A stretch of 64,000 nucleotides of DNA from Saussurea involucrata. Taxonomy: Eukaryota > Streptophyta > Magnoliopsida > Asterales > Asteraceae. Of this stretch, positions 9,520 to 18,982 are shown piece after piece. The stretch is taken from NCBI GenBank assembly GCA_033807775.1, contig CM066314.1, positions 35,079,001-35,143,000 on the forward strand, read 5' to 3'. Position numbers and translations under genes: made by a program. The notes under the pieces are model-generated. The model had not been told where the DNA came from. It saw nothing but the letters and a program-made list of their open reading frames with translations, and searched no databases. The stretch's first letter is position 1. Every line of letters begins with the position of its first letter.

Positions 9520-12077
9520 TGGTATCGATTTTATTAAATTGTAGGAATATTTTTATGTTGAAACTTATAAGTTGTATGAAGCAAAAAAGTAAACCACAAA
9601 ATGAAATCAATATAATTTTGAACATAATTCCAAATAACTGGAGGTCAAGAATTTTTTTTGAAGGATATTAGTCGGTTTATATTTAAATAGAACATTAATT
9701 TTCCAAATGAACACTCAAAACATATTAGTATATATCAAACCAAGAAACGAATATAAAAATGAAGATTTTATTGTCCTTTGCTAGTAATAATGTAATATCA
9801 AATTAACTAATACTCAAATGTTCTTTTAGCATTGTAGGTTACATTCCTGAAGAAAAAAAAGGCAAATAAATGAGAATTTAGTTAGCAATAAATCACGAAA
9901 TTATAAAATAGACAAAATCAATAATACATTGAAATTGAAGGAATACTCGAATGGAAGACTTACATTGATGATAATCCTTGATGATAAATCTTTGATGTTT
10001 TTCGACATATTTAGATAGTTTGTTTCCTTTATCACTTACTACAAAAAGAACAACATAAAAAACATATAAAGTCAATACAATAGCAAATAATTCAAAAATA
10101 ACCAAATATTGATAACAGAGATATGATTAATCTCTTAGCAATACAAATCTAATGAAAGAAAATGTGTTAGAATCTAATGAAAGAAAACGTGTTAGAGGGA
10201 TAGACTGAGAGTTAGTTTGTTGTATGACAATAATGTTAAAAAACTAATAACATAACCAACAAAAACCAAAACAACACTTATGCTTAAATAAGAGAAATGA
10301 ATGATTAATTATAATAGATAAAGGAAAATGAATGGATGGTAACATAAAGAAAGGAAAATAAAAGGTTAACTTACATAAATTACAATAAATAGAATGGTTA
10401 ATTCAAATAAATAATGAAAAACAATAGTTAATACCATAAAAAGGAAAAACAAATGGTTAATGACATAAATTGCAATAGATATGTAAAATTATTATTAAAG
10501 ACCCTCATTTATGATGAAAATATAATTTAAATATGAAAATGGACAATTCTTTAATATATTCAATATTTTAAAACATCAAAAATTGATAAGAAAATAGGAA
10601 AGACATTTTAAGTATTACATTGTCAACATGTCACATCATCTTTTGATGATTTTTATTTATATAGATTTATTATATAAATTAGCCTATATATTTATATAAT
10701 GAAATTTTACTTGTAAAAAGTAATGAATGGTTCATTAATTCATTTAATGTTATATTTTATTTTGTAATAACTCGAAAAATGGAGAAAATAACAACTAATA
10801 TTTCAAGCTTTCTCAAAATATCACAACATCTTTTGATGATTTTCTTTATTTAGATATGGATATAGATATAGATTATAATTCTAAAAATTTAATTAAAAGA
10901 TAGTGGATTCATTTAATAAAATGTTTGTACAAATAGTTATAAAATAATAAAGAAAATTAGATGTTAAATAAAAAAAGAAAGGTATATAAAATTATATTTA
11001 TTGATGTCTTTATGTTGTACAAATAAAAATAATTATAAAATAATAAATAAAATTAGATGTTAAATGAAATTAATAAAGTCATTTAATGAGAAGATAGTTT
11101 TTTATTTATATAAATCAAAATTAGTAGAAAATAAAAAAATAGTGAAAGGAGGCTTCATTATGTCACCTAAGCAACTCCATATTTTACTTTTAAGTATATA
11201 TAGATTTAATAAAAGGTTTGATTAAATTAAAAAAGTGTAAGATAAACAAATATTATATTTGCTGATGTATTTATGATATGCAAATAAAAATAATTATAAA
11301 ATAATAAAGAAAATTAGATGTTATATAAAAAATGAAAGGTAAATAAAATTATATTTATTGATGTCTTTATGTTATACAAATAAAAATAATAAAGAAAATT
11401 AGATGTTAAATGAAACTAATAAAGTAATTTAATGAGAAGATAGTTTTTTATTTAAAAAAAATCAAAATTAAGAGAAAATAGAAAATAGTGAAGGAAGACT
11501 TCTCATTATACCACCTAGGCAACTCTATATTTTACTTTTAAGTATATATAGATTACGAGAACATAAATGGACGAGGTAGGCTAAATACACCCTTAAATTT
11601 GCTAAATGCACCCAAAAAGTGAATATAATAATTAGGTTTTTTTTGTTTTTTTGTTTTTTTTTGCATTTTTTGTCTTTTTGTCTTTTTGTTGTTTTTATTT
11701 TTTATTTTTTTTTGTTTTGATTTTAAATTATATAGATTAATAATGTTATTTTTATTTTTTTATATTATATTTATATAATATCTATTAATAAAAAATAATT
11801 TTTTTTATATATTATAGTATTTTATTATGTCTATTATAATTTATGGTTTACATTTTGAGTTTTTTTATTTTTTAATTTATATTTAAAAATAAATAAATAT
11901 TTTTTGAAAAATTATATAATTAGAAAAATAAAAAATAAACATTGAGATTTTACATATAAATAAAGCATAACATAATGTTTATTACATTTTTACTTATTCT
12001 AAAATAACATTATCTGTAGTACAATTAACACGTAAAAGACGATTGTACTTCTGTATTCGATCTGTATACGGGGTAGC
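9520..12077. repeat. AT-rich non-coding block with 348-bp tandem repeat, copy A
   Basis: No gene seen. Two 348-bp units (about 10859-11206 and 11207-11554) each end in TTACTTTTAAGTATATATAG and share AAAGAAAATTAGATGTTA. A looser related stretch with ATCTTTTGATGATTTT occurs at about 10635 and 10825. 11640-11940 is poly-T/TA-rich. The 70-codon ORFs here are chance. Confidence 0.55.
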
Positions 12078-13296
12078 CTATGCAGCAGCACACAGATAAC
12101 TGTAACGGAAGAAATGTGATGTAATGGTAGGAAACGAGTATCCTTCTGCTAAAACTAGTTTCACATAATGGTTACCATTGACATACCCAATTGTATAAAC
12201 AACATGTTGATACCACGCCGACGGAGTAGTCTAAGCGGTAAGTACGTCGAACAGCCTGCCATTGACATAACGTGTAATATCACATTATATTTGCAAGCAA
12301 TCAAGACACCTATTTCAGGCATTGTCATCCAATGGTCATATGGTGCACCTTGATCTGATCGAAAGAAGTTTAAAGTGTTATAAGTTGTATTCCAATGTTC
12401 ACTTCCAAACATGTCGAGGTATTCTGCCTTGTATGCGTCTAACTCTTCCATCAATTGAAACCGAATTGTGGGTCATGCATCTTCATGAAGACCGAGGCAG
12501 ACAGCTATTGCTCGGAATCCACAATTTCCATCCCCTATCACATCATGTACATGTGTGATGTAACGGTGAAACATTTCTGGAAATTGATTAACGTATGGAT
12601 GTACATTATAATTCTTTCCCACAAAAGAACTATGTCTTGCTGGATCCTGGTAGCTCATTTTATCCAAGTCAACAAATGTTGATGCGTTCGAATAACTACG
12701 TCTAAGAGGTCCTTGAGTCGTAAAAGACGGTTCACCATGAGCTGTAAAAAACGGTTCAACATGAGCTGTAAAAGACGGGTCAACATGAGGTTTTCTGGAA
12801 AGTTTATCCTTTAACGAGGGACGTCCACGAGTAGTCTTGTTAACAGCAGGTTCTCGAACCCATGTTTTTGATGCATTCTCTATCTCTTTTATCTTCCTCA
12901 GAAAACTAAACTTACCAGATCTCGATTGTTTTTTAAATTCCTCGGTAAAGTTTTTGACTTCATCTTCACAACCAATATCATCATCTTGTAAGGATTGGCA
13001 CGATGATAAATCAAGCTTCCTCCAAAATACATCAATCGAATTAATTGGGATAGAATGACCTTTGTTCAAATATGACATTTGTTCATGCGCACACGGTAAC
13101 ACATAACTTGTACGTAGCAGACAATTACAATATACAGAGAATAAGCCAACAAATTGAGCATGTTGATATTCTTTGAATATTATGTCCAGTGCATGAAGTG
13201 AAACGAAACCACACAACTGTTGGAAGTGTGGTTTGCGAAATTAGATACGTAAGTTTCATCTGATTCCGAAGCAACTAATGTAACATTTGTGCTCAT
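12078..13296 (-). pseudogene. MULE-derived SWIM zinc finger plus OTU protease gene remnant, copy A
   Basis: Minus strand. Starts MSTNVTLVASESDETYVS (ATG at 13296), then shifts frame into the SWIM zinc finger CNCLLRTSYVLPCAHEQ (Cys-x-Cys ... Cys-x-His, about 13060-13130) and the downstream IPINSIDVFWRKLDL block. After a basic linker with three HVDPSFTA-like repeats comes an OTU cysteine-protease domain: IGDGNCGFRAIA holds Asp and the nucleophile Cys (about 12510-12545), and the catalytic His region YVNGNHYVKL is at about 12160-12190. Lesions: TGA for Trp near 12455, and a frameshift before the His block. The transposase core expected between N-terminus and SWIM is absent, so this is an internally deleted MULE transposase-OTU gene. 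OTU and SWIM assignments are strong; the internal deletion is inference. Confidence 0.75.
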
Positions 13297-13767
13297 TTTG
13301 AAGGTATTGATGAACGGTTATGATGGTATAATTTATAAAAAAAGAAAACATATTTGTTTGATGTATTTTAGTTTATGTATGTTGATATGATAAGAATGTA
13401 ACATAAAAATGAAAGAAGAAGAGATAAAGTAAATTAAATAACTAATTATAATGGTATAAAATGTAATTTAAAAATAAAAAATAATTTTATTTTTAATTAT
13501 CATGTTGAACGTTAGAGGTTTTAAAGCTTTTAAACTTGTACACGGTGTATTAAGATTTGTACTTCTTAAATATTCAAGAATAAACGTAAATAAAATTATT
13601 TTTAAAGGAGTATATTAAATAAATATAGATAAGAACGTAAAATGTACAAAAAAAAACTATATATATATATAACAAAAAAATAACAATATATATAAGTATT
13701 ATATATATATATAAACAAAAAGAATAACAATATATATATTTATATTTCTAATATATATATATATATA
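13297..13767. repeat. AT-rich spacer ending in TA microsatellite, copy A
   Basis: No gene visible. Contains ATATAT runs (13660-13767). The 3' TA run is the insertion site of the element at 13768-15051. Confidence 0.6.
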
Positions 13768-15048
13768 GAGGCTCCGTAAAATGCAAACCTTGCATTTGTT
13801 ACACCCCTTAACAAACCCATCTCAACCATTAATATGTCCATGTCATTTAGTATTTTATTAAAATAAAAAATATTGTGTATGGTTAATATAGTAAATCGAT
13901 AAATACAGAATTTTAGTTATTTATGGATAATATTGTAACTGATAGAACAAATCAAATAATTTCCTTAATTTTTGCCTGACATCTAATTTATATAATATTT
14001 TGTCATTATCTTTAGAATCTTCTTCTCCAGCGAGAGTGATCATCTTCTCCGGCGTATTATTCAACATCTTCATATTCTCCAAATTTGCAATCCAACCTGT
14101 ATCATATATGCAATAATTAGTAGATAGCCATAAATTTCACCAACAGGTTCATATGTGACTTTTAATGTGCATCATTAATACCATTTGCATATATGCAACA
14201 ATCAAAAGGTAGAACATTTGCATATATGCAACCATCAAATCGGTAGAACAACATATATGCAACCATCAAACGGTAGAACATTTGCATATATGCAACCATC
14301 AACGGTAGAACATTTGCATATATGCAACCATTAAAACGGTAGTACAACTGCATATACGAAAAAATTACGTATGCTTACCTACCAAAAACTCGTTCTTGAT
14401 AACATGTCTTTTCCTGTTACCCTTTTTCGATGTTTCTTCCCTAAGCTTATCTCGTTCTTGGGTTCTCATTTATGGTTTAATGGCTCAACGAACTGACTTC
14501 TCTAAACCAAGGGTACTCTGTCGTCGCTCCGTCTGGTTTGAACTGAATATGGTGGCGATGGAGGAGGCGGCAGATAGACGGTGGGAAGGTATCATGCAAA
14601 GGTGTTGTGATAGGAATAACGGACACGCCGGTGGTGATGTGCGGCTTCCGACTGGTGATACACCACCGTTGATAGTCTATGGATCTGTTAAGGTGGGGGA
14701 AGAGGATGAGGGATGGTGGCGACGGGGGAAGAGGATGAGGGATGGTGGCGATGGGGGAAGAGGATGAGGGATGGTGGCGATGGGGGAAGAGGATGATGGA
14801 TGGTGGCTGAGATATTCATCCAGGCTGTCATCCGAGATATTAGGGATTGCATAGGAAGTCAATTTGAAATTTCAATTTTTGTTCCAACTTTGCCCTTCAC
14901 GTGTTTTTTCATTTATCAATTTTGGTAACCATAAATAAGATGATTACAATTCATACCCTTATTAATCTAGACCATTAGATGAAAAAATAAAAGGTTAGGA
15001 TTAGTTTGTAAGTGGTGCAACAATTGCAAGGTTTGCATTTGATTTGCC

Positions 15049-15051
<3 letters not shown>
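13768..15051. mobile_element. MULE-like TIR transposon present only in copy A
   Basis: Left end GAGGCTCCGTAAAATGCAAA and right end complement GAGGGCAAATCAAATGCAAA share AAATGCAAACCTTGCA and stay similar for about 70 bp. Copy B has uninterrupted TA repeat at the corresponding site (about 50741-50773). It is 1284 bp. Inside: five to six 33-36-bp repeats with the palindrome TTGCATATATGCAA (14175-14350), and a GC-richer region (14400-14860) with a 123-codon ORF and a 29-bp minisatellite (about 14708-14800). The ORF may be a captured gene scrap, but I recognise no family. TSD is hidden in the TA run. Confidence 0.65.

Positions 15052-15052
<1 letters not shown>

Positions 15053-15110
<58 letters not shown>
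15053..15110. repeat. (TA)n microsatellite
   Basis: About 58 bases of alternating TA directly after the transposon end. Copy B has a shorter run. Confidence 0.9.
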
Positions 15111-15116
<6 letters not shown>

Positions 15117-15221
15117 CAAAGAATAATAATATATATACTTAAATCAAAAAACAGGAGTGCAGAAATAAATGCATTCAACACCCCTCGTTTTTTTGGTGCA
15201 ATTAGCAATGCCCAAATGGAC

Positions 15222-15420
15222 ATCCTTGACTGAATTAATTGTTTATATGTTGAATTAAATAGCAATATTGTGGTTCAAACCTAAAACATGCATGTTACTA
15301 ACACAATTTTATTATATGATCATATCAAACTTTTTGGGGAGAAAATTAAGTAATTATATAAAAAAGTTTAAGAGTTAAACTACAAAACAAATGACTTTTA
15401 CCTATAAAATTTACTCAAGG
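15222..15420. repeat. Degraded copy of the peroxidase 3' flank
   Basis: Sequence such as ATCCTTGACTGAATTAATTG and AACATGCATGTTACTAACAC matches the flank downstream of the peroxidase (31035-31190). With 26980-27283 it forms a remnant of a second peroxidase-type locus whose exons are gone. Confidence 0.65.
15416..15420. repeat. 5' target-site duplication CAAGG
   Basis: CAAGG directly precedes the 5' LTR and recurs at 26760-26764. The empty site in copy B has it once. Confidence 0.95.
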
Positions 15421-16260
15421 TGTTGGGAACTGAAGATATGCTAAGTATGGTTAGTACTGCTAAGTCTTCATTACTACTGCCAGTTCTTCGTTACTACTGC
15501 TGGGCAAGGTTACTGCTGCTAGATGAAGTTAATACTGCTAGACGAAGTTAGTGCTGCTAGAAAAGATTACTACTGCTAGAAGAGATTACTACTGCTAGAA
15601 GAAGTTACTACTGCTAGAAGAAGTTACTACTGCTAGAAGAAGTTACTACTGCTAGAAGAAGTTAATACTGCTAGACATGGTTAGTACTGCTGAGCTGAGT
15701 TACTACTGCTTGAAGACTGTGAAGGTTAATACTGCTGAAGGTTGTTAATGCTGCTGAGCCAAATCATCATTAATACTGCTGAAGGTTGTTAATGCTACTG
15801 AGCTAAATCATCATTAATACTGCTGAGTTGATAAGTTTAGGATGCGATGCTTTTGGAGACAAATAAGGAATTGATCAAGATATGCTTAACGAAGATTCAG
15901 AAGATCAATTTACTTTTGATAGTTATCTTGTAATTACTTTTGTATAAATAGTATTGATAGATAGCTATTAGAATACACATACAAAAACAGAAGATAGATA
16001 GTATACAGAATTCGATATTCAAGAGTGAATTAACCTCAAGATCATAGATCCTATTTCTAGAGAAGTAGAAATCGTCTTGTTGAGCCTGTTCAACAAGATT
16101 GAGGTTTGGTGTAAAACTTGTGAGTTATAACTGTTTGATATATATACAGTTTATTGAATTTCTATTGATTGTTCTTTAATTGATTTAGAGTTCTATTCCG
16201 CAAGATTCTCTAAATTCTGTTTCTAAGAAGTTTAATTCTTGTTAAGAATCGATCCTGACA
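15421..16260 (+). repeat. 5' LTR of element E2
   Basis: TGTTGGGAACTGAAG ... CGATCCTGACA. U3 (15430-15835) is packed with TTAGTACTGCT, TTACTACTGCT and TTAATACTGCT. It includes about six 19-bp units TTACTACTGCTAGAAGAAG (15560-15665) and a 54-bp duplication (about 15721-15830). Confidence 0.95.
15943..15950 (+). promoter_or_regulatory. LTR TATA box
   Basis: TATAAATA in the 5' LTR, downstream of the motif-rich U3 and about 310 bases before the LTR end. Likely drives the genomic transcript; start site not determined. Confidence 0.55.
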
Positions 16261-16262
16261 AG

Positions 16263-16275
16263 TGGTATCAGAGCC
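16263..16275 (+). other. Primer-binding site (initiator Met tRNA)
   Basis: TGGTATCAGAGCC begins three bases after the LTR and matches the standard plant copia PBS for the 3' end of initiator Met tRNA. Confidence 0.92.
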
Positions 16276-16292
16276 TTGGTATCTTAGAAACT

Positions 16293-18971
16293 ATGGACAA
16301 TTCAATGGATTCTCACAGTACTCTTGTTTCAAAGGTTCCCATGCTCAAACCCAATGAATTTGACATGTGGAAACTAAGAATCAAGCAGTACATTCTTCTT
16401 ACTGATTATGCAATATGGGACATTATAGAAAATGGCCCATGTAATGAAGGAAAGATTGGAGCAGATGGAAAGAGACCTCCTCCCAAGACAGATGCTGAAA
16501 AGAAAGTAAGACAAACAGAGATGAAGGCCTTAAGCACTCTGCTTTTGGCTATTCCTAATGAGTACCAACATCAATTCCAACACTACACAGATGCACAGAT
16601 GTTGTGGAATGCTCTGGAGAAAAGATTTACTGGCACAAAGAGCACAAAGAGAAATCAAAAGGCTATTCTCAGGCAACAATATGAAAACTTTATGTCTGCA
16701 AAGAATGAGTCTATGACTCAAACTTTTGACAGATTTAACAAGTTAATTGGAGAATTAGCAACTGTGGGTGTACACATGGATGCTGATGATGTCAATAGAA
16801 AGTTCCTTAGATCATTGGGAGAAGAATGGACCATGTACACTGTCTCATTCAGACAGAATGACCAATTGGAGGACAAAGAGCTAGATGACCTCTACAATGA
16901 TCTGAGAGTATTTGAGGCTGAAGTTGAAGCCAAGAAAAGGCCATCAGGATTTGTTTATAATGCTGCTTTATTATCTTCATCCTCTGATACTGCTGCTAAT
17001 CCTGATTCTGTTAATACTGCAGGTTCTGTTAATTCTGCTAGTGGAACCAATCAAGAGAAGACTACAGATTCTGTACTAGAAGCATTCTTTTCTAGTCATG
17101 TCCACTCTTCTCTAATCAATGATGATTTAGAGCAGATCAATGCTGATGATCTGGAAGAGATGGACATCAAGTGGCAGATGGCTATGCTATCAATGAGGGT
17201 GAAGAAATTCATCAAAAGAACTGGGAGAAACAACTTTTCCCAAAGAAGAGAAGATGGTGCAGGCTTTGACAAGTCCAAGGTTGAATGTTATAAGTGTCAC
17301 AAGATGGGACACTTTGCCAGAGAATGCAGAAGTGGAGGATCACAGACTCCAAATGGAAACCAAAACAGGAGCTCCTCTCAAGCCCTTGTTTCTCAACAAG
17401 GAATGGGATTTGATTGGAGTGATCAAGCTGAAGAAGCCTGTCAGAATCAAGCTCTTATGGCAGAAGTATCTGATATCCCCACTGAGGTACAATCTAAACT
17501 CTGTTCTCAAGCTTGCATTGATGCTGTTAAAAGATATAGGGATCACAATCAGAGTATGTGTGATGACCTTAAAAGGCTAGAGAAAGATGTGAAAGATTAT
17601 GTTAGGATTGTAGAAAGGTTTGAGGAACAGATTAGAGCTTTTCAAGCTAATGAACTTCAACACCACTATGATACTAACTATTGGAAGTGGGAAAAGAATG
17701 AGTATGAGATTAAGCTGAAAGTGTCTGGGGAGGAGAATGAGAAGTTAAAAGAAGAGCTTAAAAAGGTTAAACTTGATGTTGAAAAGTTTACCTGTGCTTC
17801 TAAAACCATGGACACCATCATTAAAGCACAAATCCATGACAAGATGAAAGTAGGGATAGGGTACAATACCACACCTCCACCCTACAATAACAACTACATA
17901 CCTCCTAAGTCTGATTTGTTAGAGACCAAGGATAGAAAGGAACCTGAATTAAAGATTAATATAGATCCCTGTGAAAAAGAAATAGTTGTTGAAGATGAGA
18001 CTGACAAAGTAGACTCTGATGAGGAATGTGAGAGTCCATGTGTCAAGAACACAGAGATCAAAAGGACTGAAGAGAAAAAGGAAGTTCATTACACACAGCC
18101 CAAAGTTGTGAACTCTAATACTTGTAAACAGTGTTCCTGCAGGAAATTCAAAAAGAACAAGCCCCAAAAACATGATAATCAGAGGGGAAATCAAAGGAAC
18201 TGGAATAACCAGTGGGCTATGAGACAAGGAGTTGACCTGAAAAGAATCAACAGGCCAAAACCTTGTTTCATCTGTGGTAAGCTAAATCACTTAGCCAAAC
18301 ACTGTTATTTCAATCCTGTTAACCAAAGGTTTAATGCTCAAAGATCTTTTCAAAAACCTGGTGGTTACAGAAAGAATGGTGGATATAAAAAGTCTGCAAA
18401 GAAAAATGTGGCAAAGAAACAAGATAAACCCAAAAGCCACATAAAGAAAATGACTGAAAAGGAATGTGATACTATGTGGGTTCCAAAAAGCACTAAAAAC
18501 AATACTGCTGCTAGCAGTGTTAGTACTGCTAACACTGCTAGTACTGCTTCAAAAGTTAGTACTGCTAGCAGTATTAATACTGCTAGTAATCATTCCAAAG
18601 TTAGTGCTGCTAGCAGTGTTAATACTGCTAGTATTCAGTCCAATGTTAGTGCTGCTAATACTTTTAGTGCTTCTTCTTCAGATAGTACTGCTGCTAGCAG
18701 TATTAACTCTGTTAATACTGCTTCTAGCAGTGTTAACTCTGTTAATACTGCTACCTCTGTTAGTACTTCTGAGGTTAATACTGCTAGCACTGTTAGTACT
18801 GCTAGCACTGTTAGTACTGCTGCAAGTGCTGCTACACCAATAATTTTGACAAAGTATTCCAGCACAGCAGTACCAAAAGTTAAAAATCTCATCAAAACCA
18901 AGTGTAAGTACTTTGATGAGCAAGGGAGACCCAAGACCACTTCGGCTTGGGTTCCAAATAAAACTAACTGA
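16293..18971 (+). CDS. gag: Gag polyprotein of element E2
   Basis: Start taken at the ATG of MDNSMDSHSTLVSK; upstream in-frame sequence runs through the PBS and LTR and is unlikely to be translated. 892 codons. A UBN2/copia-type gag domain occupies residues about 15-215 (FDMWKLRIKQYILL, LWNALEKRFTGTKS). Two CCHC zinc knuckles for RNA binding: CYKCHKMGHFAREC from Cys332, and CFICGKLNHLAKHC from Cys658. Between them is a long charged coiled-coil region (about 410-510). Residues about 735-850 are a low-complexity tail of VNTA/VSTA/ASTVSTA units, encoded by GTTAATACTGCT-type DNA that also occurs in the element's non-coding parts. Large size fits SIRE-type Gag. It terminates at TGA 18969-18971, one frame away from pol. 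Confidence 0.93.
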   Translation: MDNSMDSHSTLVSKVPMLKPNEFDMWKLRIKQYILLTDYAIWDIIENGPCNEGKIGADGKRPPPKTDAEKKVRQTEMKALSTLLLAIPNEYQHQFQHYTDAQMLWNALEKRFTGTKSTKRNQKAILRQQYENFMSAKNESMTQTFDRFNKLIGELATVGVHMDADDVNRKFLRSLGEEWTMYTVSFRQNDQLEDKELDDLYNDLRVFEAEVEAKKRPSGFVYNAALLSSSSDTAANPDSVNTAGSVNSASGTNQEKTTDSVLEAFFSSHVHSSLINDDLEQINADDLEEMDIKWQMAMLSMRVKKFIKRTGRNNFSQRREDGAGFDKSKVECYKCHKMGHFARECRSGGSQTPNGNQNRSSSQALVSQQGMGFDWSDQAEEACQNQALMAEVSDIPTEVQSKLCSQACIDAVKRYRDHNQSMCDDLKRLEKDVKDYVRIVERFEEQIRAFQANELQHHYDTNYWKWEKNEYEIKLKVSGEENEKLKEELKKVKLDVEKFTCASKTMDTIIKAQIHDKMKVGIGYNTTPPPYNNNYIPPKSDLLETKDRKEPELKINIDPCEKEIVVEDETDKVDSDEECESPCVKNTEIKRTEEKKEVHYTQPKVVNSNTCKQCSCRKFKKNKPQKHDNQRGNQRNWNNQWAMRQGVDLKRINRPKPCFICGKLNHLAKHCYFNPVNQRFNAQRSFQKPGGYRKNGGYKKSAKKNVAKKQDKPKSHIKKMTEKECDTMWVPKSTKNNTAASSVSTANTASTASKVSTASSINTASNHSKVSAASSVNTASIQSNVSAANTFSASSSDSTAASSINSVNTASSSVNSVNTATSVSTSEVNTASTVSTASTVSTAASAATPIILTKYSSTAVPKVKNLIKTKCKYFDEQGRPKTTSAWVPNKTN

Positions 18972-18982
18972 TTTATCTTGAT

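Noticed and set aside
9506..9535. PBS-like GTGGTATCGATTT after the gypsy LTR, suggesting a tandem LTR
   Set aside because: Only the first seven bases match TGGTATC and no internal region follows.
9262..9544. 84-89-codon ORFs in the gypsy LTR (also in copy B)
   Set aside because: They sit in the LTR U3/R with an internal duplication; no domain, and the antisense frame is equally open.
14975..15265. 96- and 73-codon ORFs over the TA microsatellite
   Set aside because: Poly(Ile-Tyr) products of TATATA; not genes.
16239..16292. Upstream in-frame extension of gag into the LTR end and PBS
   Set aside because: It would translate the primer-binding site; the first ATG with a downstream conserved gag start is 16293.
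18466..18923. Leu-rich and Ala/Val-rich ORFs overlapping the gag tail on both strands
   Set aside because: Shadow frames of the GTTAATACTGCT repeat; no start context or homology.
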